This document shows, in pieces, positions 13,209 to 27,300 of a DNA stretch of 64,000 nt; position 1 is the stretch's first letter; the number at the start of each line of letters is the position of its first letter. The position numbers and the translations under genes are program-made. The stretch comes from Datnioides undecimradiatus. Lineage: Eukaryota > Chordata > Actinopteri > Lobotiformes > Datnioididae. The notes beneath the pieces were generated by a model that was not told the origin of the DNA, did no database searches, and saw nothing but the letters and a program-made list of their open reading frames with translations. The DNA lies in NCBI GenBank assembly GCA_008933995.1, contig WARS01000169.1, positions 826,957 through 890,956 of the forward strand, given 5' to 3'.

Positions 13209-16200
13209 TAGTAGATTATAGTCAAATATGGCTGCAGCACCGAGGTGAGCATCGGTGGGAGTGGATTCATTTAGGCTACAATACTCGACCAAGTTTATAG
13301 TGAGACAGTATAATCCAATGTGTTGATCTGAAATTAAATAACTTACTTACATTGTTTGAGTTGACAGATCTGATGTATAAGAGTCCACATTCAGTTCTTT
13401 GCTGAACTATGGTTTCTGTTAGGGCTTTATGCACTTCAGACACAGTCTCAGTGCAGTTTTGTGTGGGTAACTTCTCTGGTGGAAGCACAGAGAAGTGTTT
13501 AGGTCTGCAAGTATCCCACCTGCTCTGAACCCTGCGCTGCCATGGCTTTGGTTTACTCATAAACTCAGCCAGATTGCTCAATATGAGAGCTTCCCCATCC
13601 TGAGTCAGTTGACTGTGGCCTGTCCTCATGAGGCCGGGTCTTCCCTGAAAAACACCCATCATTTATCTGTGTAGTCCACATCACTTACTGGACATCAGCT
13701 GGTCAGCTAATGACTGAATCATCACATGTGGCTGAACATGTCTAATACTAAGATGCGTCAATTGACGATTTCATTTAATTTAGAATTTGCTTTGCTTTGC
13801 AGATTTGGGGAAATGATGCAACTGGGCTTCTGTAATCACCCATACTAAAGTCAGACTTTATAAAATCCTACACACTGTACTTGGGTTGACTTAGGTGATG
13901 GTTAAAAATGACTGCAGAGTTCATTACACTGTTGCTTTTTATTAAAATATAACTGTGAACAGACACAAAATTACACAAACACCCGTCGAACATTTGTCAC
14001 GTTTTATCACATCCACATCATTGCGCGCACAGAAGACGGAACATACTGGAGGTGTGAAAGCTCGGGTGACAGTGAACACAGCAAGGTTATAAAATAAAGG
14101 CATTTTAAAAGCCCCTAAAGTCTTAATGTGGCAGTGTAACATTGAAGTACAGTACGACGTTTGGCCTACAGAAAGAAAAAGACATTTTAATAAAGCTCTT
14201 ATTTTACACTGACGTGGTTGTAGACGAAGAGGTTTTGAAGACAAGAGTAGTCGATTAATTTTGTTTTCAAGGCAACCTCAGACTACTGTTAAAACAAAAG
14301 TGCAAGTTTGCAGATGGTAGTTTCCCATCACACTCTTTTACATTATTGGAAGGGCTGGACAATAAGCCATTCTTCAAGGGAATAGTTCGACAGTTTGCAA
14401 AGATCAGTGAGAAGATCAGTACCACTCTCTTACCACCAGGGAACAGTCAACATAGCTTAGCATAAAGACTGTTAGCATTCAGAAAGACGCATGATTTGTC
14501 CATGGTGAAAAAACATCTTTCTGATGGCAACTCAAAATGTTATTTCTCTCTTAAGTTATACTTTCTATTTTTATTTGTTTAAACAAATAAGCATGACGTG
14601 TTGTGGTTTTTATGGGGTGTTACATACTGGATCTATTAGACAACCAGTGAAAGCATCCAACAAACAAATCCAGCATGAAAAACCACAAAACCACAACTTG
14701 TTTTTGTGCTAAAGTGCTAAACTTTGGGTGTTTTGCAGTTAAATTTCTTTTTTATCCTCACATCATATTTCATATATTGTTATAAAGGTCAGTGGGATTT
14801 TTAAATTGGTTTCTTTTACATAAGCAAGAAAAACCTAAGTTAATGTAACCACGGTTAACTCTGACCTTCTAATCTTGGTAATACAGTGCATTATATATTT
14901 CCTAAAATACTGATATATAGTCTTTTAAATTATTAAAGCACTATCAAAACTCCATATACTCTATCCAATTTCAATATATTTACTTTAAGAATAGCTACAG
15001 AAACCAGTGACAAGTTACCAGACACACGTCTAGCACAGCGAGACCCTTTAACTGGCAAGACTGTAATCCACTGGGAAAAACAACAATGGAAAAATATAAA
15101 TAGTTTTTTTAAATTTGTTATTATTACATGTGTTATTATCTATGTAACTGCACTGTTTCTAATGATATAATGAGTTTATGATATATTGTCCAGCCCCGTA
15201 GGTTAAGACACACTTATGTGCTGGTACGACACAATCTTAGCTGTGGTCTAGTTCTCACAGTATCACAGTTAACACACCGACTAACACTCATAGAGCAAGC
15301 TTGATTTGAACAAACTGTGATTCACATCAGACACATCTATATTCCATCCCCCTCTAGTGTAGGAAGTGCTGTGCAGCAGTGTCACAATATAAGCTTGTAG
15401 CAAAACACTGACATGTCGATTAGTAAGCAGACAGGAAATGCCTCAGACTTCAGTGCTGATGAGGTTTATCGCTGAAAATCGGTCTCGTTAGTAACAGCAA
15501 AATATGTTCCACGTGACTTCATGAATGCACGTACACACACATTTGTCTTGTCACTGTGTTATTCTGAAACACTGTGTACATCTTCCAGGAGAAGCTCGTA
15601 CACACAGTGAGGAGTAGGACAGCGAGGACGGCACTGCAGCTGTTTAAGCCAGACTAGCTGTAATCTTTTGTGCGCTCACGTAAACTGAAACCACGCACGA
15701 CTGCAATGAGAAGATGCCTCGACCAGCTTTACATGTTGAATGACTGTGTGGTCAGAGACAAAATCGAACGTTACGCATGGCAAAATCATATGACATCACA
15801 AATTCGCCCAAAGTTGGCGAAAAGTCATGCAAAGACGTGTGACCTGAGTTGAAAACGTCTCAGCTCGAGCAAAGTATTCTGGCGCGTCCTTTGGCCGTAT
15901 GCATCTGCAGAGTGATGAACAGAAAAATGAGAGCGCGGAGGGAAAAACAGCTGGAGCTGAGCGACGTCTCAGGATTCGGCAGTCGGCTTCCTCCAAACGA
16001 CAGAGAGCTCGCTTCGCTTTCTGTCCGAACACGCGTTTAAGATGAACGCGTGCACGTATATGCACTCACCGCTATAATGATGAGGTTTTATGGTTCTGAC
16101 AGTTGACAGTAAGGCTGTGTGAACCCTCAGTTAAAGGGACCGTCAGTATCAGACAGTGAGGGGACACCCACACGAGCAGCTGCACAGTAAACAAATAAAC

Positions 16201-18083
16201 CCGGGCTAACAGGTGAAAACAAGTCTCCCGCAATCAGTTCAGGGGGTTGTTTGTTTTGTTTTGTTCACATTGAGCACAAAATAAATAAGTGTTTTTTTGG
16301 ATTACTGAGATGGGCATACACATAGTGACAGGTGTAGACACAGTGCCAGCGCTTCACAGTGCTTTGGAGAGCAAATTTTAAGTGCTTCAAACAACATCTC
16401 ACATGATACTGAATCTGAGAATCAATCTCACTGCTTCTAATATTACTGCATCGTTTAAAAGTGATGGTTCAGTTCTGAATTTTGTTCCAGTCGTGGCGAT
16501 TTGGCAGGGGCACAGCGGCGCCCTCCTCTAACCCTGTTTGGTATCTTGCCTGGCTGACTTGTCACTGGTGTGAGGAGAGCAGGGGAGAAAACAGATCCTG
16601 TTCCAGACTTCAAAGGAAAAGTTAGAAAATAAGCCCATTTGCTTTGTCGCCGTTTCAATGGGATGATTGATACCTGTGATCATGTCTGAGTGCTGAGGGT
16701 ATCAGCCAAGCAGACGGCTTATTTATGAGGATTTTCTCATCTGACTCTCAGCAAGAAAGCCCGTATTTTTAAAACTGTCAAAAGGTTCCTTTAATCGTTC
16801 TGGTGGATTTTATTCCACTTAACAGGATGAACTGTTCTTTCTATGTTTGCCATCAGGTGCCATCACAGTGGGGACGCTGGATACAAGCAGTGAATGTGGA
16901 GCTGTCGAGGACTTGCTGGTGGATACGCTCCCTCTCGCTGTCACGCTGCATCAGAGGTCAGTTCGACTTTGCCCTTCAGCTCATTTCACTAAAACGTCAG
17001 TTCTCCAAAGAGCAACGTCAGCTTCCACCTATGGGAGGTGTTTAAGGTGGAACTGCTTCGTGCTGTTTGGTGCATCACAACACCGTCAGATCAGACGTGA
17101 TTCACCTGCTCGTGACCGACACACAGACCCGCTACATCTAATGTCTCCCTCTTGCATTTTACCACTGTGCAGCCGCGCACGTTGCCCATCCTGCCTGTTT
17201 GCCTCTGTTACGCTTTACAGAAAGATAATAATATAATAACAACAATTGAGACTCAATTCCATGTGGTACACAACCTGATATTTCATAAGTCTCGTTAAAT
17301 CTAAATAACTCACAATGAATCGAAACTCACATATTGGACATAGGCTCAATCAAAATTCCAGTTCCTCTAGAATTAATGCATAGTGCAACCAAACATCGAG
17401 TGTCCACGGGCGGACCATCCACTCAGTCTCGCTGCTTTGATGCGATGTTGCTACATTTTCCCCCGATGAAGGCAAAGGGATGAGCGGCGCTTTGATTCCA
17501 CTGGGCACGGCTCTGCGACGCTGCGTCTGCAATTTCTCGACGGGGCTTTCTAACTGCTTTGATAACTTTTTGGAATTTTGTGCTTCTATGATGGGCAAGG
17601 AGGCTAAGTTTAAGGTTTTTTTTTATGTTTTCATGCTCAGCAGATGACACAGTGTTTTATTTTGAATATGGTCTAGATCTTCCTGTGTCTGACTTTTGCC
17701 TGGGACGCTTCTGAAACGGAGCATCTGATGAAATAACAGACATCTGCTGTGTCATAGCTGGACTGGGGCACAGCCAGGCCCTGTGGAATCAACCAATAAA
17801 CAGACGGATAAAAAGGAATGATAAACAAAATAAAGTCCAATATGTTTTAGTATATGTCCTGATGGGCAGATGGTTAAAACCTTTAAATATGTAAAGTATT
17901 TCGCCCTCGAATAGAAGAATTTGGCTGGGCGGGTTCAGGCAGCAGACTCTTCATCAGGATGGGCGGGTGTTAGTGGGCGTCTCCTGTACCGTTTCTCCAT
18001 CATCATAAAGGTTAGACTTTGCAACAATGACAGATTCCTCTGAACTATGAACTGGCCCAGTGGTAACCGACACAAAAAAATGC
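13209..18083. other. Intergenic DNA between chst13 and slc41a3
   Basis: Apart from the repeat at 14.35-15.2 kb I see no supported gene. The largest frames (13276-13662 minus and 16847-17236 plus) have no recognisable similarity and no consistent splice structure. Confidence 0.4.
14351..15197. repeat. Possible terminal-inverted-repeat element holding a dispersed fish repeat
   Basis: GGGCTGGACAATA at the left is the exact reverse complement of TATTGTCCAGCCC at the right, about 850 bp apart. Inside, 14384-14480 contains the phrase around GAGAAGATCAGTACCACTCTC..TAGCTTAGCATAAAGACT, which I recognise as a common teleost repeat. No convincing target duplication is visible at the borders, so the superfamily is unassigned and the pairing could be partly fortuitous. 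Confidence 0.45.
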
Positions 18084-18089
18084 TTTATT
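18084..18089 (-). terminator. slc41a3: slc41a3 poly(A) signal
   Basis: AATAAA on the minus strand, 87-92 bases downstream of the slc41a3 stop codon. It is the first canonical signal after the stop, so it is the likely cleavage signal. Confidence 0.6.
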
Positions 18090-18175
18090 ATCCGATCAAA
18101 AGCATCTCGTGTGCAAACGCAACAAAACTGGTGCAACAAGACAGCGGCTGGCTCGGTGGTACAGGGAGAAACAAC

Positions 18176-18349
18176 TCAGAGACCCAGGCTCTGAACCAGT
18201 GAGACACAGCGGAAGCAGAGCGCCAGAAAGCCGGTTCCCAGCAGGTCCCCCAGGGCTGTCAGGTAGGGGATCGAGAAGTTATCAGGGTCCAGGCTCCGCC
18301 TCCACATCACACGAATGATGAGGTCAGCAACGTAAAGGAGGATCGCCAC
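18176..18349 (-). CDS. slc41a3: slc41a3 exon 10 (terminal)
   Basis: Acceptor ccctccag|GTGGCG; stop TGA at 18178-18176. It encodes 57 residues including [14 protein letters not shown] and [16 protein letters not shown], the last conserved MgtE motif and membrane segment. Confidence 0.93.
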   Translation of the reverse strand: MAILLYVADLIIRVMWRRSLDPDNFSIPYLTALGDLLGTGFLALCFRCVSLVQSLGL

Positions 18350-21300
18350 CTGGAGGGAGGGAGAGGAGAACTGTGAAGAAGAAGCTGAAAAAGAGTGGAT
18401 ACAAAGGGGATTTTAGGAAGATTAGAAAAGGTGAATCCCCACATTTTTAGATATGTAAGCACTATGCTTCAAAACGTGATTAAACCAACCTACACAGCAA
18501 CAGCTACACGATTCTGGGATACAAACTATTGCAGAAATATCAACAGTGTTTAATAACTTCCAGTTTAACAAAACAGTCAAAGAACATATTAATACTCCAG
18601 TTCCTGACAGAGCTGTGTGCGTATATCAGTCAAAAATGGTCCTACTGCATGCATGTGAGTGTGCATCATTCAGCCGAGTGATCTCAGCAGAAGCATCCCC
18701 TGAAATTTCCATGAAATTAAATCGTTCAAAGCCTAAGTCAGCTTTTCTGGACTGGGGCAGATAAATAAATCTGAGACTTATTCGACTCTCCGAGAGACTC
18801 TGAGTATCACTGAATAAAGTCATCTCCCTTGTTGCCAGGTCAATGACTGTCTGGAAATCTCCAGAGTACCTAAAACGTAATGAGTGTCAGGTTTTCACCA
18901 ACACTTCGCAGCAGCTGAAATGACATTATGCTGTGGAGTTCATGAAGGTGATGGCGGCAGGAGTGCGGTGTACTTTCAGTTCCGTCCTGGAATAAATCTT
19001 TATCTCACCGAGCTGCTGAAGCACCAACACCTGGCGCAGGTCATTTCACAGTTAGGTAACAGGTGGCAGCAGCCGTTTTTAGCAGAATGTCCTACGCTAC
19101 CTTCTGGTCTCCGGTGTTTGTGTCAACTTGTGGAACTTCAGGGCCAACTGAAGGCCAGTGAGTTCACACTCACTATTAAGGGTTATTGCCCGGAACATAA
19201 AAATCATTTCTTTTAAATTGTTTTTTGTGGGGGATAGGCGTCAAACATCACACACACAGGAGGGAATGCATGTGTGAAACTGTGTCAGTTTACCTGTAGC
19301 AGGGCAGCGCACAGGTAGCATATGATGAAGGCTACAGAGATAGGCGCCTCCTCTCCCTGCAGGAGAGAGATGGCGTAGAGGAAGACCAGGTGACCGGGGA
19401 TGACCAGCAGCAGAAGCACTCGTGCTGACTTGGAGTTCACCCCTGGGGGACGCAGAGAAGAGAGCACTTAACTCAGTTTGATAGGTGACTAGGTGATAGG
19501 TCACTTTATGCCTGGATGTTCCTCACTGAATGGACATAGATCATCATATCCCCAATGACATCAACACTGGGATAGTAATAAATATGTAAATGCACTCTCT
19601 TTATAAAGTCAGTCCAGCTCTTACCCTTCACTTCTTAAGAGGGATGTTAATTTCAGGAAGAGGTCTCTTCGATTATCAAACATGCACTGCTCTTTAATCA
19701 CCAGTGTTAGGCTTCAGACTTGACACCATTTCCAAGGGATTACTCAATCTGTCTATTTTTTGATCACTAGCAGCAGCGCAACATGCTGAAATGTGTTTGG
19801 ATTTGTCTCCCTGGCCACTTGATGAATTATTGAGGCTTCTTTCAGCCGCATTTTTGTCAATTTAGTTCAGCAACTAGCCAGTAACACTGTCTGTCTTTCA
19901 TTTGGGGAGGTCAATACGGAGGGTTTGTTGAGCATTTTTTACTCAAACATTGAAGCTAAACATGATCCTCATAAGAGCGGTGAGAGAGAGACCAAACAGC
20001 GCAGCGGGTAGCAAATCCAAAACAATGAGCTGAAAGACGCTAAAAGAGTCAGGTTCTCCTTTCCTGTGGGTTTTACAGAAAAATATAAATTTGGAGTTCC
20101 CCTGTCACCGAGCACAATGTGTATTATGAATGAATAATGCAGCAGTAACTGATTTTCTTTCCTCCATGACTTAGCTTCAGAAAGGTCTGTTGCTTTTGTG
20201 TGGTCACACCTGGATATCTAGGAATTCAAACTTGTTCTGCAGCACAGATGCTGAGGTGTGCATTCAGGATGGCTGTGTTACCTGAGGAGAAGAAGGAGAT
20301 GCAGGGATTGGGCCAGTGCTGCCTCATCTTGTACGGCAGCACCCCTGGGATGGTCCAGAAGTGCAGGTACGTCGAGATCCTACTGGCTTGGATGGCCACC
20401 AAGTTACCACCCACTCCTGCCCAGGGGAAGGAGAAGCAGAGAGCTCGCTGAGCAATCACCAATCATCTCATCTCCACTAAAAAACAACATGTGTTCATTT
20501 GCTAATAAATCAGACAAAGAGTTATTGTTTTCCCACACAGCTTGATATCGGCTTTAAGACATCATAATCATCTGAAACAGAAAGGTCCTTCTCTCAGCAG
20601 CTTTAGAATCAGTTAGGCTTCATCTCCTTCATCGTCATTTGCACACAAATTAAGCCAAGCAATGACACAACCTTGGCTTAGCTGGCTGGGGTATACAGAG
20701 AGCCCAGTCCACCTCAGCGAGCCACAAAGGCCAAAGCACAGCTAAAATCTGGCCGGTGGAGATGAACGCACAAAAAGGCTCCACCAGATATCTCTTGGAC
20801 ACGAGAGCAGCAGCACGTGTGTGTGGAAGGAGAACCAACCTCGTGCAGCTGTGTGGTTCCGACAGTGAAATACGACTCTGTTCATGCAAAAACCATTATG
20901 CCCCTTTTCTGAAATTCTGATAGAAATTCTCGGACTGACTTTGTGTCGAGATGTCAGACCTGTTGGATGAGTCATCTGCAGATTTTTAAAACGTTCCCAG
21001 ATGTGTAGTGCTTCAAAGCAACAAAAGAAATCTCACCGGGGTTAATCATGAGAGATATAAGATAAGATTTTATCCTCTCATTCTGCTGCGAGTTGAGCCT
21101 TTTCATTGGCTTCTTCAAAGCTGCACTTCTGCTGAATGTAACAACAACCAGATCCCGCCGGGTTTCAAAGTCCATTTTAATTTTGTCGCTGACAAGGCTA
21201 ACTGTGCCTAATTCAGATCCATCAAACACCTTTCCAAGTATTTAGCCCCAGAAAACGGCACAGATGTTCTTTTGTGAGATGGAAAAGACTTGAGGGAACT

Positions 21301-24300
21301 TTTAGTAAAACATAATACTGGTTTATATGCAAGCCAGTGAGGGAAAATGGGAAATTCAAACCAGATTGGCAAATTTAGAATCTAGCAGGGAGTACTGCAT
21401 CGAGAGAGAAAGAGGGGGAGATTGTGAAACAGCAGGAAGATGGGCAGAGACAAAATGAGAAACAGTGACAGTCAGAGTCGATGGTTATTAAAGACCCTGT
21501 CAGCTGTGCCAGGACACTGGGCGTGCAGCATTAGTGGTTTATATCGACTTTTCTCCTTTACTGCATGCATCGGTTCACAGCCAAACCACTTACTCTGCTT
21601 CTTTTCTGCCTCCACTTCTCAACGTCTCAGTACATTTTTCATCGTTCTTAAACAGCATGACGGGGTGAAAATCGGTTTTCTATGTGTACAACGTAAGAAC
21701 AAAGCTTCAGACACGGCTTCGTTTTGCAGATGATTGGGAACTTTCTCATGGAGAAAAGAGCTGCACGCGAATCCAAAACGCGAAATTAAACAGTGAGAGT
21801 TACTGGTGGATGGCTGTGGCTCGGAGACAGAGTGGGTCGTCCACCCATCAGAGGACTGAAGGTTCAATTCCCGACTCTGAGCAGCATGTCGAAGTGTCCT
21901 TGGCCAAGATACTGAACCCCAAATTGAGTATGGATGCTATACGTCCATCCTGATTAATGGCCTTGAATGTGAATGCTGGTATGTCAAAGTACTTGAGACT
22001 AAAAAAGTGCCTTAAGTACAGTCACTTTGCAAAATCCATATGCCGACTGTTTCCCCTCCTGCTCCTCTCTATCCCTCTTTGAAGCGAATAGCTGAAAGTG
22101 AAGATCTTCTCTTCTCTTGACTGTTTTCTTGTTTGGCACGGTATTCGATGATTAATGTATCTGATAAAACTCACTACATCGTGTTCTCTGGCTAGCTCCC
22201 TCATTAAACAAGCTAATGTTAGCTTCCTGGCTGCATACGCTGCCTCCTGCTGACTTTTAATGTTTCCACCTGACTCATTTTAATAAGACGTCAATAAAGA
22301 TAATCTCAAATGTGCACTTTATGCCCACACTTATGAAATAACGCAAAAAAAAAAGTCAGTGCTAAAAGTCCCAGGTGCCTGCTACTGTACTGCTACATGC
22401 TACTGTAGACAATTAGCTAGTTAGCTGGACATTGCTAAGCTTTGCAACTGACTTGCTGCTACTGACATTTGCACACTGCTAATGTATGTGGAGAAACCCA
22501 AATTGTGAATGGTCACTTGGGTCTTTGATGCCAGTCAACCCTGCTCTGTTGATGAGCTGTGAAGAGTCGGTTTGCATGTGCCGTTAATGCAGCTAATTCA
22601 CTTGATTCATCCATGTGCCAGCCTGCGTCTGAGAACGTTCCAGTGGTTTTAAGGCATCATTTTACAGGACAGTTTGGCAGCTTGGCATGTTTTAGCCCAT
22701 TAATTCTAAATGATGTATTTTCTAATATCACAGGCAAACTTTTTCCAAAGAATCATGTATAATTTTAGACTGTGTTCCTTCCCTCCGGGCTGCCACTGGT
22801 TTCAGCTCATTTCACAATGTCAATTAAAAAACTGAACGAAATGTGAAGATCACATGCAGTAATTCAGTACCATAATACTTATGGACTAAAATGTGGGTAT
22901 CCAAATCTGCTGAGATGAAATCCCTGGTCAGACTCAGTTTTTTTAATCAAATAGTTACCCATTCAAATGATAATTTGATGCTGCAAACACAAGTATCGAT
23001 ACCGGGTCTTCCTTGTTGATGTACGCTCTATGGCTTAAGAGTGGCTTGCAGGAAAAGACACTTCAGTACAAGGAACGATCAAATTTACACGATCTTTTTT
23101 CATTACGTTTTTGCATCATCGTCTGTGTTCCATCCTTAAAAGCAATGCTTGATAATATAACTGAGTGAGAAAAAGGCTGAAACCTATCGGCTGCCAGCGG
23201 CTGCCTGGGTGGAAAGAAATCAATCAACAGCTACTGGCTGACGCTGAGGTGTGTTGTTTGGGATTAGTGAAGCGCTCTGCACCAAATCTGTGTGTAATCT
23301 GAGTGAGAAGCATTGCTATTCTGTTCTGAGAGTTGGACCGTCAGCTCAGTGTTTAGTATGCAGCTCAGATTCACACGGGAAACGCACAAACAGGGCAAAC
23401 CTCGAGCTCCAAACAACTTTTAACGCAGGATTGAGTTTGACTACATGGCCGAGTGGATCTGACCGAAGCTAATGTCATCACACCAGCTGCCCCTTCAGCC
23501 GTTCTGAGCATCAGATGATCTGATCTGTAATCTGTTTGTTTTGATTTAGGCCTCAAACAGCTGCTTTCCCCTTTATCCCCCCCCCCCCCCCCCAAGCTGA
23601 AATCATTCCTGTATTACATCAGTACAGTGTCAGTATCAATAAGGTTGTGGTTACACATCCAATTGTGTTCATTAAACAATCTCTACATATCGACGACACT
23701 CCATGTTAGTTTGGATTCACCAGGGTTTCGGCTGAGTCTTTAGCATTCTGCTTGCAGTCGTACAGGCTGCACGCTGAGAGTGGGAGCTGTGCTGCCAAAT
23801 GCTGCTGTGTAAACATCTGTGCAACTGAGTCAAATCCAAATGATCACTCTGCTTTAAAGACCCATCAGCTTACCATTGATGACAGGTGTAAAGACGGCCA
23901 TGCCCTCAAAGTTGGGATCGCTCACTGTCTTGTCGAGTATAAGGCCTCCAAAACTGCAAATCACAAACATCAAGAGAATCAGAGCCGTGTGCTGATTATT
24001 AATTAAAAATGAAATAAAATAATTAGTTTAAGTTGTTTACCTGCTGATGGACATGGCTACGATAACAGGCTGCCACCCTGAGCGGAGAACCTCCCTGATC
24101 TGAGGGCTCCGCCGGGCCACCAACACCCACAGTGGGATCAGACCCAGGAAGACCAGACACACAAGGGGGGACAGGTACCATACGTCTGTGGGACGAGAAC
24201 AGACAAAATGAAGATATACTTGACCACGCCTCTTCAGTCAAGTTAAAACGTTTTGTCCTGCGTGCGCACGCACACACACACACACGTACGTGTAGAAACA

Positions 24301-27300
24301 CTTTTGCAATCTGTGAAATTCAAGCCAAGAGCCTCACACACACATATAAGTGAGGTGCACTGCTACAGCTCAGTGTACGTACACACCATGGTGAACTGGC
24401 TGAGCAAATAAAGGTGACTTCTGCTGCCACCTTGTGTTCTGTTTCAGCAGCATGACAAACTCAAAGAGGCTTTGTGTAATAGTTTGTGTGCTGACCTGAG
24501 ATAACTGCAATTAATATGTTTTATATTTTTTATTATTATAAGTCTGCGTGTGCTTCCATGTGAACTGAGACACACCAGACATAAACATTCATATACATGC
24601 ACACTCTTTACTGATCGTAGGTTTATGCACATCCACCCGACAAATACACACACACGTGGACATCGACACGTAGTGTATGCATGCTATAGATAAAATTCTG
24701 ATTCTGGCTGGTGCTTTAATGCAATCTCAATCTGATCACATATGAAAATAAACCAGCTTAAACTAAGAATCGACCTCTCAAAACAGTCAAAATGTTCATC
24801 CTTTGATTTAATATCTGAAATCACACTATTACCACAAAAATCAAACACATTTAAACTTGTGAGACGCTCCTCTCACTCCTGGTATCCTGCCTCCACAGAG
24901 AAGACGTGCCACAGAAGGTGTGGTTCATCTCCCTCAAGGCTCGACCTTTAGCGTCAGCTGATTTCCTCACCTATGTATTCATACAGTGTGCTGCTGACCC
25001 CGGCCAGCAGGGACAGGGTGATCAAATCGCCCAGGCTGGCAGCGATAGGCGTGGCCACGTTGTCAGGGTTGATCCCCACCTTCCTGGAGCCGATGATCAC
25101 TCCGATCATCACCAGACCTGTGAGGACAGAACAGAAACAGGAGAGACGCAAGTTACTTTGAAATTGCCCCTCTCCGTCAACCGCTGTGAGTGAAAAGCAA
25201 AAGAGACCACAACATGCTGACAAGAGCTGGCAGATGAAATGTGTCGGTTTTTCTCAGTCAAAAAGGACGTTTTCCAGAGCGTGAAACAGCCTGACAACGT
25301 GGCAACTCACTGCGAAAGAGGAAATAAGACTAACAAAAGAAGCATTTAGAACTCAGCAGAGAAATGTTAAAAATGTGAGGAGTCAGGAAGGAAAACTGGA
25401 ACCGAGTTAGTCCCCGCCGGGACGCAGGCAGTTCAGCTCCCTCACTCAGGAACATTTACAATGAGGATCAATTATGGATCAGACACTTGTTACATGATGG
25501 GAGAAGATGATGCACCTGTTGCAAAGCGACAAACACGCTGAGCAGAGGCCTGTACAGTGAAGCACGATTTGAGGTTGGCAGGGTCACTTCGGGTTAAGCT
25601 TCAGGTTTAACCTCAGATCTAACTCTAGGTTTTCAGGACTACGACTGTTTCTTACCTGGGTACATCGCCATGGTAACTTGTGATGTACACTTAATATGCT
25701 ATGGCACAAGTTATATTCAAGACCAAAGTGTTGTAGTGTTGTGCTCTGACCGTCCTGCATTATTACTGTGCATCAAACACTTCTATATATATATGCTGTG
25801 TCTGATGCACAGCCATTGTCACTGTGTTTATATATTTTGATATGATCCTACATCAGACTGATTGAAGCAGTTTCATGTAACTGAACAAACAATGTAATTG
25901 TTGTTAGAGCTACTAGTGCCCTTGTGATCAGGCAGTGATAATGAAACATTATTAATTCCCACAGTCACACCCAACTTTCCTTCCTAACTCTGGCTGCAGC
26001 AGCTGTGTTGCTGTTAGTCTGGATTGGATCTTTAAGTTCCTCATGTTTGTTTCAATTATACTTAAACTGAACGTACAGCTTCAGACCTGTCAGCATTTGT
26101 GATTGGACGTCTGGAGAAGACTCCGCCCCTTCTATGTGAACGCTCTCATCACTGGATAAGGAATAAATTGAAAACCAGCATCGTGTGACCTCTAGGCTGT
26201 GTTTATGTCCAGTGAAGTCAGATAATGAAAAGACATTCTGGGTATGTTGAACTCGCTTCCGTTTACACTGACTGACAATAAATGATTTAATTGTGAGTAA
26301 AAAAGACAAACAGTGACATGTATTTTACTTTCTAATCAAGTATTAGTGTGATATTTTGGAAAACAATTGAAAATATTGCAGAGAAATCATCTAGGATTTG
26401 TTTGTTTTTTTTAGGAGGATGGGGAAATAAAGCAGAAACATTCCTCCTTCTGTAAATCAACAGACTCTGTTTTGATGAAAATTACCATCTGGTTGACAGA
26501 TCATTCATTATTCAATGCAAAAATTATGAAAAAGTGACGGACGTAAAAATGTGATGCGTCACTGAATTAAAAGCTAAATCAGATTCCAATGCAAAACGAT
26601 GACAGCGCCCCTGCTTGCTCACCTAAGGAAAGAGCCGCTACGAAGGCAGTGGTGATGCTGCTGGCACAGAGAACAGCCGCCTGGTCCAGTTCAACGCCAC
26701 CCCTGGAAATCGCGCCTAAACACACGGCGGCCACTGCCGCGAGGAAGCCCACCACTGTCGCCTGAACCTGCAGAGAATCAAGACACATTATTATATCGCT
26801 GAGCGTACAGCGGGGTCACATTAAGTTAGGTTAAAATAGGTTCTTCTTTCAAGCAGCAAACTCATGTGATGAGATGTATTATCCCATAACACTGTGCATA
26901 CAAGATGGAGCTAAAGGTGACAGGGGTACCTTCACAGTTCATCTCAATTGCTCTTTTTCTTCTTTTTGCTGAAACTGTAAACTGTAAGCTCTGCGAGTGC
27001 ACAGTAAGCATGTTACCTGTATGAGTGCCAGATTGCTGCACACCATGGTCCACTGTTTATCAGGATCATCCATTTGGCCCGTATTAGCCTGTGAACACAG
27101 AGATACAGTCAGTCATTTAATCATGACGTGGGTCAATTACAGTTATTAAAGTGACAAAGTGAAGTGTTGCTGTTACATGCACATGCAAGATCAGCTGATT
27201 GGTTAAATTCCAGCAGATGATGTAAAAGCAGTTGCGGTTTGGGGAAGCGCTTATAGCGTTATTATTTAGCACATCCAAGGTATCTTAGTAGTTGGTGCAT

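Noticed and set aside
16847..17236. 129-codon plus-strand frame
   Set aside because: No similarity, mixed composition, no splice context or neighbouring exons.
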